Origin: Bacteroidales bacterium
Lineage (GTDB): Bacteria > Bacteroidota > Bacteroidia > Bacteroidales > Prolixibacteraceae
Assembly: GCA_012719495.1 (NCBI GenBank)
Contig: JAAYAG010000098.1
Location: forward strand, 1-33,610
Direction of reading: 5' to 3'
Length of the DNA stretch: 33,610 bases
The notes beneath the pieces are model-generated. The model saw only the letters and a list, made by a program, of their open reading frames with translations. It made no database searches and had not been told where the DNA came from. Positions 1 through 8,980 of this stretch are shown here, one piece after another (the first letter of the stretch is position 1; every line of letters starts with the position of its first letter). The position numbers and the translations under genes are program-made.

Positions 1-168
1 ACAGCGTTTTTTCTTGAATTCAACCATAAAAAAGAGTTTATTGAAACCAATTTCAATAAACTCTCGGAAACCTCAATAAACACAATGGTTACAAAGGTTT
101 TTACCAACTATTTTTTACTATTATATCAAATTTTACGGTTGAAAGTGTTTTTGAAAAAATACAAGTAG
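1..168 (+). CDS. Possible 3' end of a gene entering from the left (partial)
   Basis: Frame 1 is open from the window edge for 55 codons to a TAG at 166-168, followed 31 nt later by a good rightward terminator at 200-232. The residues are rich in Lys, Phe, Leu and Asn and show no motif I recognise. Against it, a perfect 13-bp hairpin at 34-63 lies inside the frame, which is unusual in coding DNA. Frame 2 ends at 77-79 and frame 3 at 15-17, so the incoming gene could stop at either of those instead. Function unknown. Confidence 0.25.
   Translation, partial: TAFFLEFNHKKEFIETNFNKLSETSINTMVTKVFTNYFLLLYQILRLKVFLKKYK
34..63 (-). terminator. Perfect 13-bp hairpin, terminator-like on the minus strand
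   Basis: GAGTTTATTGAAA at 34-46 pairs fully with 51-63 around a 4-nt loop. Read on the minus strand, the stem is followed directly by TTTTTT, the classic intrinsic terminator layout. No minus-strand gene is obvious between it and the terminator at 445-484, so what it would terminate is unclear: read-through, a small RNA, or nothing. Confidence 0.4.
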
Positions 169-199
169 ATACTCCCCAAAACATATATATTCAAACCCC

Positions 200-232
200 A
201 AAGGCTGCCTCCGAAAAGAGACGGCCTTTTTT
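200..232 (+). terminator. Intrinsic terminator, rightward
   Basis: A 12-bp stem with one wobble and one mismatch (200-211 with 218-229) surrounds a 6-nt loop and runs into six T residues. It faces transcription coming from the left edge of the window and probably ends the gene that enters there. Confidence 0.6.
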
Positions 233-264
233 ATTATTAATTCATTATATTTCAATGTTTTTGA

Positions 265-348
265 ATCACTTTAATATTCGGGTGGATAAATTTATTTTTT
301 ATAACTTAACTAACTAAAAGGCCACAAATTCGCGAATAATGATGACGG
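265..348 (+). repeat. 84-bp direct repeat, copy 1 (leader of a GxxExxY remnant)
   Basis: This stretch matches 32617-32700 at 81 of 84 positions, without gaps and in the same orientation. The repeat ends inside the first codons of the small reading frame at 339-434, so it looks like the 5' leader and start of a dispersed gene family rather than a coding repeat. After position 348 the copies diverge completely. Confidence 0.9.
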
Positions 349-434
349 ATATTATTTACAAGGCTGAAAGCAACAAGATTATTGGAATATGCACGGAAGT
401 ACACAGCAACCTTGGAAATCCCGTTAAATTATAG
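339..434 (+). pseudogene. Truncated GxxExxY protein gene
   Basis: ATG ATG ACG opens a 31-codon frame ending with TAG at 432-434. Its residues carry the start of the GxxExxY family: an acidic and Tyr-rich opening (DIIYK), then IIGICTEV followed by LG, matching the family's G-x-x-x-E-V-x-x-x-L-G core. Intact members are about 120-130 residues and go on to a conserved Glu and Tyr that are missing here. The frame ends 10 nt before the terminator of the convergent gene. I call it the N-terminal stub of a decayed gene. Identification is from the motif alone. Confidence 0.55.
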
Positions 435-444
435 TGTAGACCCC

Positions 445-484
445 AAAAAAGCGCAACGAATTGTTTCATTCGTTGCGCTTTTTT
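445..484 (-). terminator. Strong bidirectional terminator after the M4 peptidase gene
   Basis: A perfect 16-bp stem (445-460 with 469-484) has an 8-nt loop and A/T tracts at both ends, so it can work on either strand. It begins 34 nt after the stop codon of the leftward peptidase gene (519) and also faces the GxxExxY remnant coming from the left. Confidence 0.85.
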
Positions 485-518
485 CGTCAATGTCTATTGT
501 ATATCAGCGCGGCTTAGG

Positions 519-3500
519 TTATTCTTTAACGATTTTCATGCGTTCAACGTTATTTTTCATTACCATTTCAACAAAATAGACCCCGTTAGGCAACCCTGAT
601 AAATTTGCATTGGACGGATTTTTTTCTCTGAAAACAATTTTCCCCGAGACATCACTAATGGTCACCATTGCATCGTTGGTAATATTGAATGTGAGCATGT
701 TGCTGAACGGATTTGGAAATACCGATGGTTGTACAATCTTCATATTTTCGGCATTGGTGGTGCCAACGGTGATATAGTTGTTTTTTGAAATTGCATTGTT
801 CCCATAGCTGTTCGTTGCGGTTAGCGATACATTATAAGAGCCTTTTTCATTATATGTTACCACGGGGTTCTGTAATGTCGATGTTGACGGAGTTCCCCCG
901 GGAAAGTTCCATCTCCAACTAGTCGGGTCATGTTGGCTAATATCCATAAACTGAATTTGCAATGGAGCTGAACCTTGTTTGTAATCTACTGTGAAGTTGG
1001 CTACCGGTGGAAGCCCCAGCGTACGAACACCAGTGGCGTAATACACTGGCCATTTGGCCTCATTCACAAGGCCGTATGCATCTCCTCCGGCTGTAATTTT
1101 ATCGGCACCAAGGTCAATTACCCCAATAACTTCCTCGTCGGTGGTACTCAGTGCTGAAAAAGCAATTTTGTCGTCGTGTACCGAAAATGACGGAAAACCA
1201 AGCGTTTGGTTGGCAAAAATTGAGTTCCATTCGCCGGTAAGAAGGTTTGCTCCAATTATATAGTATTCATCTGTCGATTCGTCGATGTAGTCGAATGCAA
1301 TAATATTATCTGAATTTTTCGAGAAGACAGGATTTCCAACGCTAACATTTTCGGGTAACGAAGTGAAAAGTTTTGAAATGGTTCCTTCAGCAAAGGTATT
1401 TCGGGTATTATCCCAAACTTTTATAAAGCCGATGTCCCAGTAATTTATATCATCGCTGGTTGTCGAGGTTAATTCATTGTAAGCATCGTAAATCAGGTAT
1501 TGCCCGGTAATATCGAATTCAATGGCATCGGCATAAAGTACCCCTCCGGCAAATGTATTGTCGTGGCTGGTCGTTGGGTTATACAATTCGAACTGAGCCC
1601 ATTGCCTGCTGTTGAAGTCGTATACATAGATCGATGCGTCAATTTCAGTAGAGATAGCTGCTAGTCGGTTGCCGTCTTTCGAAATGCATACGTTGTCGAA
1701 AAAAGCTTCATCAGAAAGGATCGACTCTTCGGGGTTCGTTGGGTCTAGGGCCAAGGCGTGAATTTTATCATCATCGGAAACAAAAACAGCATACGAACCA
1801 TCGTCGGTAACGCTGGGTTTTCCTTTCAGTGTGCTATTTGTGATGCCTATAAAGTCTTTTCCGTCGGCTGTTGAACGGTACAATTTGTCGAAACCAAAGA
1901 GCTGTGTATCGTAGCTCAACATGAATTCTTCACCGGTGTTGGTTTGGTAATCCTGGTTCTTTTCCTGAATTACCTCTTCATAAATTCCAACGCTGTCGAA
2001 GGCTCGTCCTGCTGCTGCAACTTCTGCTGAATTTTCGCCATAAAGATCTCTGGCCGACTGTACAACAGCAACCCTGAAGTCGATAAATTGTGATGATTTT
2101 GTGAGGTAATGTGCCAATGCCCGGTAAAATACCTGTTCCGCTTTTTCTTTCGAAACTGAGGTGGCAAAAAGGTAGAAGGCATGATTCCCGATTCCGCTGT
2201 TGATGTGAACACCGCCATTATCGTCGTTACCAATATACATCTCCGAAACATGTTTGGGTTGCCAGTAGTAGTCGTTTGAATGGCCCCCGTTATGCGGATC
2301 AGCCATGTTGCGGAGTGCTCCTGAAGGAAAGTAGGTCGTTTTTACAATGTCTTCTCCAATCAGCCAATCATCGCGATCGACCATGCATCCAAAAATATCG
2401 GCATACGTTTCGTTAATTGCCCCCGATTGTCCATAGTATTCAAGATTTGCCGTGTTGGAAACAACACCATGTCCAAGTTCGTGTGAGATAACATCTTGTG
2501 CACCGGCAAGGGGTTTGAATTCGCTGCCTCCGTTGCCATAAAATGCTGCTTGTCCGTTCCAAAAGGCATTGGCCATTGATGTGCCGTCGTCGCTGGCAAC
2601 ATTGATAAACGAAATAATGTTCCCGCCTTGATTGTTCATAGAATTCCGTCCGAATGTTTTCATCAAATACTCATATGTGGCGGTTGTATTGGCATGTGCC
2701 GAAACTGCTTTAGGGGTGTTCCATGTATTGTTTGATGAAGTAATCGTTTTGTAATCGAGATCGTACGATGAAGTGTTATTGGCATCGTAGGTGATTATTA
2801 TTCCTTCACCTTTTGTTGGGTTATACATTTGCTGTGACAGGTCGGCCAGCAGATATTGCCCGCCCTCAAAGTAAGTGTTGAATCTTCGTTGCTTGTTGTT
2901 CAGGTCGTAAGCTACTGCTGTTGCCGGTCCGTCACAATTTGTAGCATTGAATTTGTGAATTATTTCACCGTTGTGGGCATCGATAAAGTATTTCCACACT
3001 TCGATAAAGTTAGGCCTGATTTCAATTTCCCAAGCCAATTGGTAGTTGCCTTCTGATATTTCATAAAGGGTTAGTTTTGAGTTCGGTTCATCGTATTTGA
3101 GAACTTTCTTTTCATCTGGTGTTAGTTCTTTTATCAGGGTGAGTCCCCCAAGGTTCTCTTTGGTCTTGTTTATTGCTTTTGATAGGGCGAAGGTTGGATT
3201 TGTCTCAATTTCATCCGGAAGGGAAAAAATTTTTCCGGTAAACCTATCCTTATCCTTGTCGAAGTGTGAAGTTGATTCCGAACCATATATTTCAACACCT
3301 TTATGTAGTTGGACCGAGCGAACATGTGTTGTTCCCCGCTGGTCAATTTCTATATTTTTTATTCTGAATTTTTCGTGTGGTTTTATGGATGCTTGCCCGG
3401 CTTTACTTCTCTCGATGAAAGAAAAAAAACGTTTTTCAGGGTCAGAAAAAGGTGCTAAATGATTGCTTGCTTTCGTAATTTCTATGTAATTCTTTTTCTG

Positions 3501-3743
3501 AAAGTTTCCAATTTTTCTGTTTATATGGTTTCTTGCGGGTAGATTTCTTCCCGAAAGTGTTTTTTGAAGACTTATTTTTGCCTGCGTGGCAGAGCTATTT
3601 GCACCACTGATTTGGATGAATTGGGTTGATGGGGTATAAGTCCCAGCACTCTTTTTTTGTTTGCCTTTGATATTCCCTTGTTGCCCCATTACAACCACTG
3701 GAAGTATAAGAATTGTGCTGGCCAGTATAAATGTTTTTAGCAT
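519..3743 (-). CDS. Secreted M4 (thermolysin-type) zinc metallopeptidase with PKD and T9SS sorting domains
   Basis: A 1,074-residue exported protease that should cleave proteins outside the cell. A signal peptide covers about residues 1-20. An FTP/PepSY-type propeptide follows (about 95-265), then the M4 catalytic domain. Zinc ligands are in HELGH at 421-425, with the third ligand Glu445 in NETYAD; the catalytic His is His513 in GGVHINSG. Residues 600-900 look like repeated beta-propeller blades. A PKD domain lies near 920-1000, and about the last 70 residues form a type IX sorting domain (PNPF start, NGVYFV near the end). All catalytic residues are present, so it should be active after propeptide removal. 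It lies 6 nt after the lipoprotein gene at 3750-4157, so the two are probably co-transcribed. The length exceeds a typical M4 enzyme because of the propeller and PKD parts. Confidence 0.93.
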   Translation of the reverse strand: MLKTFILASTILILPVVVMGQQGNIKGKQKKSAGTYTPSTQFIQISGANSSATQAKISLQKTLSGRNLPARNHINRKIGNFQKKNYIEITKASNHLAPFSDPEKRFFSFIERSKAGQASIKPHEKFRIKNIEIDQRGTTHVRSVQLHKGVEIYGSESTSHFDKDKDRFTGKIFSLPDEIETNPTFALSKAINKTKENLGGLTLIKELTPDEKKVLKYDEPNSKLTLYEISEGNYQLAWEIEIRPNFIEVWKYFIDAHNGEIIHKFNATNCDGPATAVAYDLNNKQRRFNTYFEGGQYLLADLSQQMYNPTKGEGIIITYDANNTSSYDLDYKTITSSNNTWNTPKAVSAHANTTATYEYLMKTFGRNSMNNQGGNIISFINVASDDGTSMANAFWNGQAAFYGNGGSEFKPLAGAQDVISHELGHGVVSNTANLEYYGQSGAINETYADIFGCMVDRDDWLIGEDIVKTTYFPSGALRNMADPHNGGHSNDYYWQPKHVSEMYIGNDDNGGVHINSGIGNHAFYLFATSVSKEKAEQVFYRALAHYLTKSSQFIDFRVAVVQSARDLYGENSAEVAAAGRAFDSVGIYEEVIQEKNQDYQTNTGEEFMLSYDTQLFGFDKLYRSTADGKDFIGITNSTLKGKPSVTDDGSYAVFVSDDDKIHALALDPTNPEESILSDEAFFDNVCISKDGNRLAAISTEIDASIYVYDFNSRQWAQFELYNPTTSHDNTFAGGVLYADAIEFDITGQYLIYDAYNELTSTTSDDINYWDIGFIKVWDNTRNTFAEGTISKLFTSLPENVSVGNPVFSKNSDNIIAFDYIDESTDEYYIIGANLLTGEWNSIFANQTLGFPSFSVHDDKIAFSALSTTDEEVIGVIDLGADKITAGGDAYGLVNEAKWPVYYATGVRTLGLPPVANFTVDYKQGSAPLQIQFMDISQHDPTSWRWNFPGGTPSTSTLQNPVVTYNEKGSYNVSLTATNSYGNNAISKNNYITVGTTNAENMKIVQPSVFPNPFSNMLTFNITNDAMVTISDVSGKIVFREKNPSNANLSGLPNGVYFVEMVMKNNVERMKIVKE

Positions 3744-3749
3744 GCCTTA

Positions 3750-4157
3750 TTATTTTACGGTTTTCATTAATGTTTTGTAGATTTCTTTTATCGATTCGTT
3801 TGGCGCTGATTCCGACCAGGTTACCTCGTTGCTGTACTTGGGGCTGATTACTTTAATGAAGTAAGAAAAGTTTCCTGGAGTATTGTATTCTAGCTTTTCA
3901 AAACTGTTGTTATCAAGCATTTTGGTGATTTCTTTTACATTTTTCTTCTTAAGGGTTTTAATATAATTCACTCCATCTTTTTCTATTTTGAAAATGTTCC
4001 CATCATTATTAAGTACATATTCAGTGCGTTGATTGGTAAACCCCCCGTAATTGCCAAAAAAAACCTGAACCGGAGTAGGCTGATAGATGGTTTCTTTATG
4101 TGTTCTGCACGATAGAAAAAGAAAGATTATTGGAATTATTAGCAAAATGTTTTTCAT
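3750..4157 (-). CDS. Small lipoprotein of unknown function
   Basis: A 135-residue protein with a short hydrophobic leader and a lipobox (FLSC, Cys17), so it should be lipid-anchored in the envelope. The mature part is a small mixed alpha/beta domain with a Tyr/Gly-rich stretch near 33-45. It resembles short Bacteroidota lipoproteins catalogued as DUF6438, but I cannot confirm this from the sequence alone. It precedes the M4 peptidase gene by 6 nt, so both are probably made from one transcript. It could be an inhibitor, chaperone or unrelated surface protein; nothing in the sequence decides this. Confidence 0.8.
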   Translation of the reverse strand: MKNILLIIPIIFLFLSCRTHKETIYQPTPVQVFFGNYGGFTNQRTEYVLNNDGNIFKIEKDGVNYIKTLKKKNVKEITKMLDNNSFEKLEYNTPGNFSYFIKVISPKYSNEVTWSESAPNESIKEIYKTLMKTVK

Positions 4158-4392
4158 GTTCTTTTCTATTTTTTTTCGGAATTGGCTCTATTGAAACGTT
4201 CATTAGAAGCGAACCCTTTTTAAAATTACGAATATTAACTGAATGCCAGTCTGACAATTCTTATCATTTTTGAATTTCAACTAACTTTTGTTTTTTAGGT
4301 ATTTCTTACTTATCCTGAAAATAAAAAAGCCTTATTCGCAGAAATTTATGAAGGTGAATATGATTTTCAGGAGGTCTTCTCCAGGCATGGAA

Positions 4393-5685
4393 CTAAAAAA
4401 GGTTGTTTAGTACTTTTTTTATTTCCTCTTTATCTGTATTCAATCGGAAAATATGTTCGGCCATGGCGTTTATAGTTTTATGCTCTTGTCTGAAGCGTTC
4501 TGCTCCTCCGCTGGTAATATTCAGCATGATTACTGCATTTTTGTCGAAGTTTTTTTCCTGTGTTTTTTTTATCAACGAAGCTACAGCTATGGCTGCGGCG
4601 GAGTCAATATCTGATTTCTCTAGTTCCTTAAATAAATTTGAAGCCATCCGGGCTTCTTTATTGGTGATCGACAGCACTTCTCCTTCGGTTTCACTTAAGG
4701 CATCAAAAAGGCCTCCAACCAAAGAATACGGGGGCTTTCTGTTCGCCAACACTTTTGCATCGATTATTGCAGCATCTTTTCGGGCTTGGTCATCGCTAAT
4801 CGAGAATAAATCACGGCTTTTTTTATCCCAGGCTAATTTTATTGGAGTAAAAGGTTCATTTTGTGAAAGGATCAGCTTCATTTTATGATTGCCAAATCGG
4901 CCGTCTTCAATAAACCGAAGGTTGGCTTCCCATGCCGCAATTGCACCAGTTCCGCTACCGATGGCTTGAAAGTAAAAGTCGGGAATTGCACCAATGGTAC
5001 TTACAGCAGAAAGAACGGTTGTCCCCATCCCGTCGCGCCGGGCAACGTTTTTAGCGCCGCCTTCAGGAAAAAAGCGGTCTATTTCACAAGCGATATTCGA
5101 AAGATGAATGGCATCGAAGTAGTCTGATCCTTTTTCTGTTGCAACAATTTTAACGCAGTCGTCGAGTTCTTTTTCGAACCAAAGAGCATCGAGGTTGTCT
5201 TCTGGGATGCAAATAAGAAGCGGGATTTTGTTTTCGGAACAAACCTTTGCAAAGGCACGCGCAGTGTTACCAGCCGAGGCTACAACCATAATTTTATTCC
5301 TGTTTGGGGTGTTTCGGGCACAAACCGAATAGGCTTCACATTCTTTGAAAGAGGCTGTTTTCATCCATGCCCCTTTTTCGGGCCAATACCCGTTAAATGT
5401 GATATGCAGGTTCGAAAGGCCTAGTTTCTTCGCAAGGTGTTCACTTTTATAGGTAACAGGAGCAGCTGAGCCTTCAAGTATTTTGTTTATTGGCAACCAG
5501 CACGAAAAACGGTAAATGCCGGGTAATTCCTTTATTTCGAAAAGTTTATCTGTGTAGCAACTGCGAATGAGCGCTGGCTCGTGTGAAAAGGGGCAATTGA
5601 GTTCCCATTTTTTATCCTCAAAATGATGGTGGCAACAAAGCGATTCTAGCTGATAATTTGGAAGCTTCTCCTGTTTAGCATTCAT
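4393..5685 (-). CDS. Cysteate synthase (PLP-dependent, threonine-synthase-like)
   Basis: This 430-residue fold-type II PLP enzyme belongs to the threonine synthase superfamily and matches the cysteate synthase group in length and layout. That enzyme makes L-cysteate from O-phospho-L-serine and sulfite. Visible sites: the Schiff-base lysine Lys114 in ASFKE, a substrate-binding loop SAGNT at 138-142, and the phosphate-binding glycine loop GSGTGA at 243-248. The Cys/His-rich N-terminus (CCHHH, residues 17-21) is unusual for threonine synthase. In methanogens cysteate feeds coenzyme M; in Bacteroidota it is the head-group precursor of sulfonolipids, the likelier role here. No partner acyltransferase is adjacent. 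A true threonine synthase is the main alternative. Confidence 0.75.
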   Translation of the reverse strand: MNAKQEKLPNYQLESLCCHHHFEDKKWELNCPFSHEPALIRSCYTDKLFEIKELPGIYRFSCWLPINKILEGSAAPVTYKSEHLAKKLGLSNLHITFNGYWPEKGAWMKTASFKECEAYSVCARNTPNRNKIMVVASAGNTARAFAKVCSENKIPLLICIPEDNLDALWFEKELDDCVKIVATEKGSDYFDAIHLSNIACEIDRFFPEGGAKNVARRDGMGTTVLSAVSTIGAIPDFYFQAIGSGTGAIAAWEANLRFIEDGRFGNHKMKLILSQNEPFTPIKLAWDKKSRDLFSISDDQARKDAAIIDAKVLANRKPPYSLVGGLFDALSETEGEVLSITNKEARMASNLFKELEKSDIDSAAAIAVASLIKKTQEKNFDKNAVIMLNITSGGAERFRQEHKTINAMAEHIFRLNTDKEEIKKVLNNLF

Positions 5686-5782
5686 GCGGTTATAATTAAA
5701 TACAGACTCACTAACGGATTGTTTTAAGAATTACTGATATTTTTAATTCATATAGAGCAAGCCAGTGTTGTGTTCTTGTTCA

Positions 5783-6811
5783 TCATTTTTTTATCTCCGA
5801 TTTCCGTTTATTTAGCTGATTAATATAATAGTTACTTACTTCACGGTAATAGGCATCTTTCGATTTTTTTGCCCATTCGATAGCCAAATCTAAGTCCCCG
5901 TTCATTTCGGCAGCTAAGGCAAGGTTGAACATTATTTTGCTCTTTTTTACCGATTTCCCCTGGTCAGCATATGGTTTCCAGTTTTCATAGGCAGCTTTCC
6001 AATTCCCGTCGGAAGCAAGGGTTACCGATTTGTCTATCAGGGTATCGTCGAGTACAAAATAATAGCGTGTTTCTTCAACCCAGCTCGGTGCAATAAGGTC
6101 GGAAAAACTGACTGCATTTTGAACAGCTGTTTGAATAGCGGCTTCCTTAATCGATGGTAGTTTTCTGAATGTTGTTCTCAGATCGTACTCATAGCTTTCC
6201 CAATACAATGAATCTTCATTCTTTTGATGGTCAACAATTATTTGCTTCTTCTTTGGATCGTAGATTCGCCAGTGAGTGCGCGATTTAAAATTAACGGAGG
6301 CCAAATAGGTCTTTTCTCTCGAAAAATCGATGAACTCATGCTGTGTTTTATAATTTGTATTGGTGTGCATTGCCTGGTTTTCAAGCACAATCAGGGCATC
6401 GGTTTTGAATTGTTCACAAATACTTTCAACATAGTTCCAACTTAAAGGTTCAGGTGTTTGTGCAAAAGGGAGAAGCCGGTAAATATTTCTGTCGACCGGG
6501 ATTACCACGTCGAATCGTTCCGACTCGAAAAGTAGTTCACCAAGTACTTTAATTGTCGTGTCGGCGGCAATACTATCGAGAATTGTTTGGGTTACCCTGA
6601 AGTTTTGTTTGTAAAAGGAAATCTGTAGTGAATCTGAGTTGAAATTTGAGAATTCTGGGGTTATCGAGCGGTTCAGTAAGGTGAAACTCTGAATTGAATC
6701 ACTAATCTTGAATTTAGGTGTATTCGGGATTTCAACCGTGAACTTTTTTAGTTGGGCGGTACTTTGTAGCACAACCAACGATACAATGATGAGCAAGTAA
6801 AGTTTTTTCAT
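5783..6811 (-). CDS. Secreted protein with C-terminal TPR-like region (DUF6340-like)
   Basis: A 342-residue protein with a signal peptide at about 1-19 (ending STAQ). The centre contains a predicted alpha/beta part with a run reading DALIVLEN, typical of proteins that sense or assemble in the envelope. Residues 265-335 form helical pairs resembling tetratricopeptide repeats (NWKAAYENW, then NLALAAEMNGDLDLAIEWA). It resembles the Bacteroidota family DUF6340, from memory. It follows the VWA membrane protein gene by 63 nt on the same strand, so shared expression is plausible. Function is unknown; the TPR part suggests binding to another envelope protein. Confidence 0.7.
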   Translation of the reverse strand: MKKLYLLIIVSLVVLQSTAQLKKFTVEIPNTPKFKISDSIQSFTLLNRSITPEFSNFNSDSLQISFYKQNFRVTQTILDSIAADTTIKVLGELLFESERFDVVIPVDRNIYRLLPFAQTPEPLSWNYVESICEQFKTDALIVLENQAMHTNTNYKTQHEFIDFSREKTYLASVNFKSRTHWRIYDPKKKQIIVDHQKNEDSLYWESYEYDLRTTFRKLPSIKEAAIQTAVQNAVSFSDLIAPSWVEETRYYFVLDDTLIDKSVTLASDGNWKAAYENWKPYADQGKSVKKSKIMFNLALAAEMNGDLDLAIEWAKKSKDAYYREVSNYYINQLNKRKSEIKK

Positions 6812-6874
6812 TTTTCAAGTATTTTTCACGACTATTACTAAGTCCCGGGAAGTATTCTTGAACCGGGGCAAGGG

Positions 6875-8980
6875 TTAATAACTTCCCCAAAATTTTCTCA
6901 AAAACCATTCCAAAGATAACAAAAGCAATATAGCGATAAAGTACAATTTCCAGTTGATCAGGTCGTGGATATTTTTTTCTTTATGAAATTTGGGTTTTAT
7001 GTTCTTATTCTGACCAATTAACTCAATGAGTTGGTCTTTGTTTTCTTTTGTAAAAAATTTGCCTCCCGAGTTTTCAGCCAGAGTGTAAAGCATTTTGAAG
7101 TTTGCTTTTGATGATTGTAATTCGGCGTTCATTTCTTCAACAACGAAACTTCCTTCTTTCTCAAATTCTTTTTCTCCTACTTTGGTCGATGCCTTGAAAT
7201 TATATCTTCCGGGCATGAGGTAGCCCAGATTTAATTTATATTCGTTGTTGCTTGCGTCGAAAACATAATTCATTTCTGCATTTGAAGAATCTGTAAGCAA
7301 AAGGGTTACTTCAGAATTTTGTACTGATTGGAAGAGCTCGTCAAAAACCTGGGCCTTAATTTTTACCGGAGTGGTCTCTGGTGTAATCCGGTTGTAGCTA
7401 ATCGAGAACTGATCTCTGGTCTCTTTAAGGCACAAATAATTAAACAGGTTGACAAACAGTTGGTCGAAGGTTGCTTGGTTGTCGAAATTTTGATATTCGG
7501 CCAGACGCCACCTCCAAATGCCTTCTCCAAATATAACCCCAATCTTGCGGTTCTCGATTACTGCCGTGGCCATCATTGGATAATTCATTTCTATTCCATT
7601 GATTTTTTGGTAGGCAATTACAGCATATTCCCCCGAAAGGGTATATTTGGTAAGGTGCCCCATAAGTGGAGGGTATACTGATACAACATTCTGAAGGCCT
7701 GATGGCATGGCAAAGACTGAGTATGATTCGTTGAAGAACGGATAACTTTCCTGGTTGGTGGTCGATTGTTCAATGTTCATGCCTAAACCAAGATTGTTGA
7801 ATGAACTCAGCGAACTGTTAGGGCCAACAAACGTAAGCAACGATGTGTTTGCCGATATGATTTTTCTGAAATAATCTGATTGCTGAAAACTTAACGATGG
7901 AAGCTGGTTAAGCACAATAAGATTGAATTTGCTCAAATCGTCTGGTGCTTTATCTGGAGTCGCTACCGTAACATTAAAGTTCGCTTGTTTTTCAAGCGTT
8001 ATGGTTAATGCTCCAATGTCGGGGTGGGGTCCTTGGGTGAGAAACAGCACATTATATTTGTTCTCGTGAACTTCGATGGTAAAACGGTAATAATTATTGC
8101 CTTTGTTTGCTTCGCCTTCGAATGGTGTAAGCTGTACTGAAATATTTTGTAACCCACTCTTTTCAGCCTTGATTGTGAATGTTTTGCTAATGTAATAGTC
8201 GGACTGGGGAATTTCGATCTCTTCCGACTGGATTAATTTATTCCCCATGTACACCTGCATCAGGGCCGATGGACTGTTATATTCGGCAAACGAGGCTTCA
8301 ACTTCTACCTGAAATGTGTTGTTTAAAAATACGTTCTGGTTGTGCGAAACATTTATAATTGCCTGATCAGAAGATGTTAGTGTGTCTCCAACTCCCATGG
8401 TGTAGAAAGGCACCTGAATTTTCGACGTGAGCTGAACTGGGTTTTCCCCTTTGTTATACACACCGTCGCCAACAAGCACTACTGCTCCTACGTTCAAATT
8501 GAAATATCGTTTGTTTATTTCATTGATGAATCCTGAATAATCCGATGTCCTCTCTGAAAAATCTGGTTCATTGTTGACCTTTATTTCTTCGCCAAAAGTT
8601 AAAAGCTGTAAGTCGAACTGACTGTTAAGGGCTGTATAAAGTTCATTTTTAAGGGCAAGCACTTCTGTCGAGTCGTTTTTATTAGACCTGATTGACTGTG
8701 AATTATCTATTCCTACGATCAGTATTGGTTTTTCAGCCCTTGTTCGTATTATTTCAATCATTGGAGAAAGCAGAATGAAGCAAATAATAATGGAATATAG
8801 TGTACGGACTCCGCCAAGTATGGTGTATTGGGTTGTTGTGAATTCACCCTTGTCTTTTTTGAAAAAATACAAAAGGTAAGCAACACAACAAGCGATAACT
8901 ACGATGATAAACAAAAATAGCCCCGCGTTCGATATTCCAAATAGTATTTTCAAAGCTTTTCTCTTCTTGGTTAGCGGCAA
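6875..8980 (-). CDS. Membrane protein with VWA-type and GATase-like domains
   Basis: About 700 residues. Two membrane segments (about 20-40 and 58-76) come first. A VWA-type domain follows with a metal-site motif DNSQS at 92-96, fitting DxSxS. Next come beta-sandwich regions, a class I glutamine-amidotransferase-like Rossmann domain (starting near VLFLTQGPHPDIGAL), more beta-sandwich, and one C-terminal membrane helix (about 671-694). Many Bacteroidota carry such proteins near BatA/BatD-type genes, but none is adjacent. The start is uncertain: the TTG at 8978-8980 overlaps a perfect -7-type box, and the next in-frame candidate is TTG at 8951-8953. No ATG lies before the second helix. The protein probably assembles with metal-dependent partners at the inner membrane. 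Confidence 0.8.
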   Translation of the reverse strand: MPLTKKRKALKILFGISNAGLFLFIIVVIACCVAYLLYFFKKDKGEFTTTQYTILGGVRTLYSIIICFILLSPMIEIIRTRAEKPILIVGIDNSQSIRSNKNDSTEVLALKNELYTALNSQFDLQLLTFGEEIKVNNEPDFSERTSDYSGFINEINKRYFNLNVGAVVLVGDGVYNKGENPVQLTSKIQVPFYTMGVGDTLTSSDQAIINVSHNQNVFLNNTFQVEVEASFAEYNSPSALMQVYMGNKLIQSEEIEIPQSDYYISKTFTIKAEKSGLQNISVQLTPFEGEANKGNNYYRFTIEVHENKYNVLFLTQGPHPDIGALTITLEKQANFNVTVATPDKAPDDLSKFNLIVLNQLPSLSFQQSDYFRKIISANTSLLTFVGPNSSLSSFNNLGLGMNIEQSTTNQESYPFFNESYSVFAMPSGLQNVVSVYPPLMGHLTKYTLSGEYAVIAYQKINGIEMNYPMMATAVIENRKIGVIFGEGIWRWRLAEYQNFDNQATFDQLFVNLFNYLCLKETRDQFSISYNRITPETTPVKIKAQVFDELFQSVQNSEVTLLLTDSSNAEMNYVFDASNNEYKLNLGYLMPGRYNFKASTKVGEKEFEKEGSFVVEEMNAELQSSKANFKMLYTLAENSGGKFFTKENKDQLIELIGQNKNIKPKFHKEKNIHDLINWKLYFIAILLLLSLEWFLRKFWGSY

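Noticed and set aside
382-579. 65-codon plus-strand frame across the strong terminator
   Set aside because: It reads through a 16-bp terminator hairpin and into the 3' end of the peptidase gene, and is out of frame with the GxxExxY remnant.
4403-4888. 161-codon plus-strand frame antisense to cysteate synthase
   Set aside because: It is a mirror of a conserved enzyme gene, rich in Ser and Phe as expected from antisense codons.
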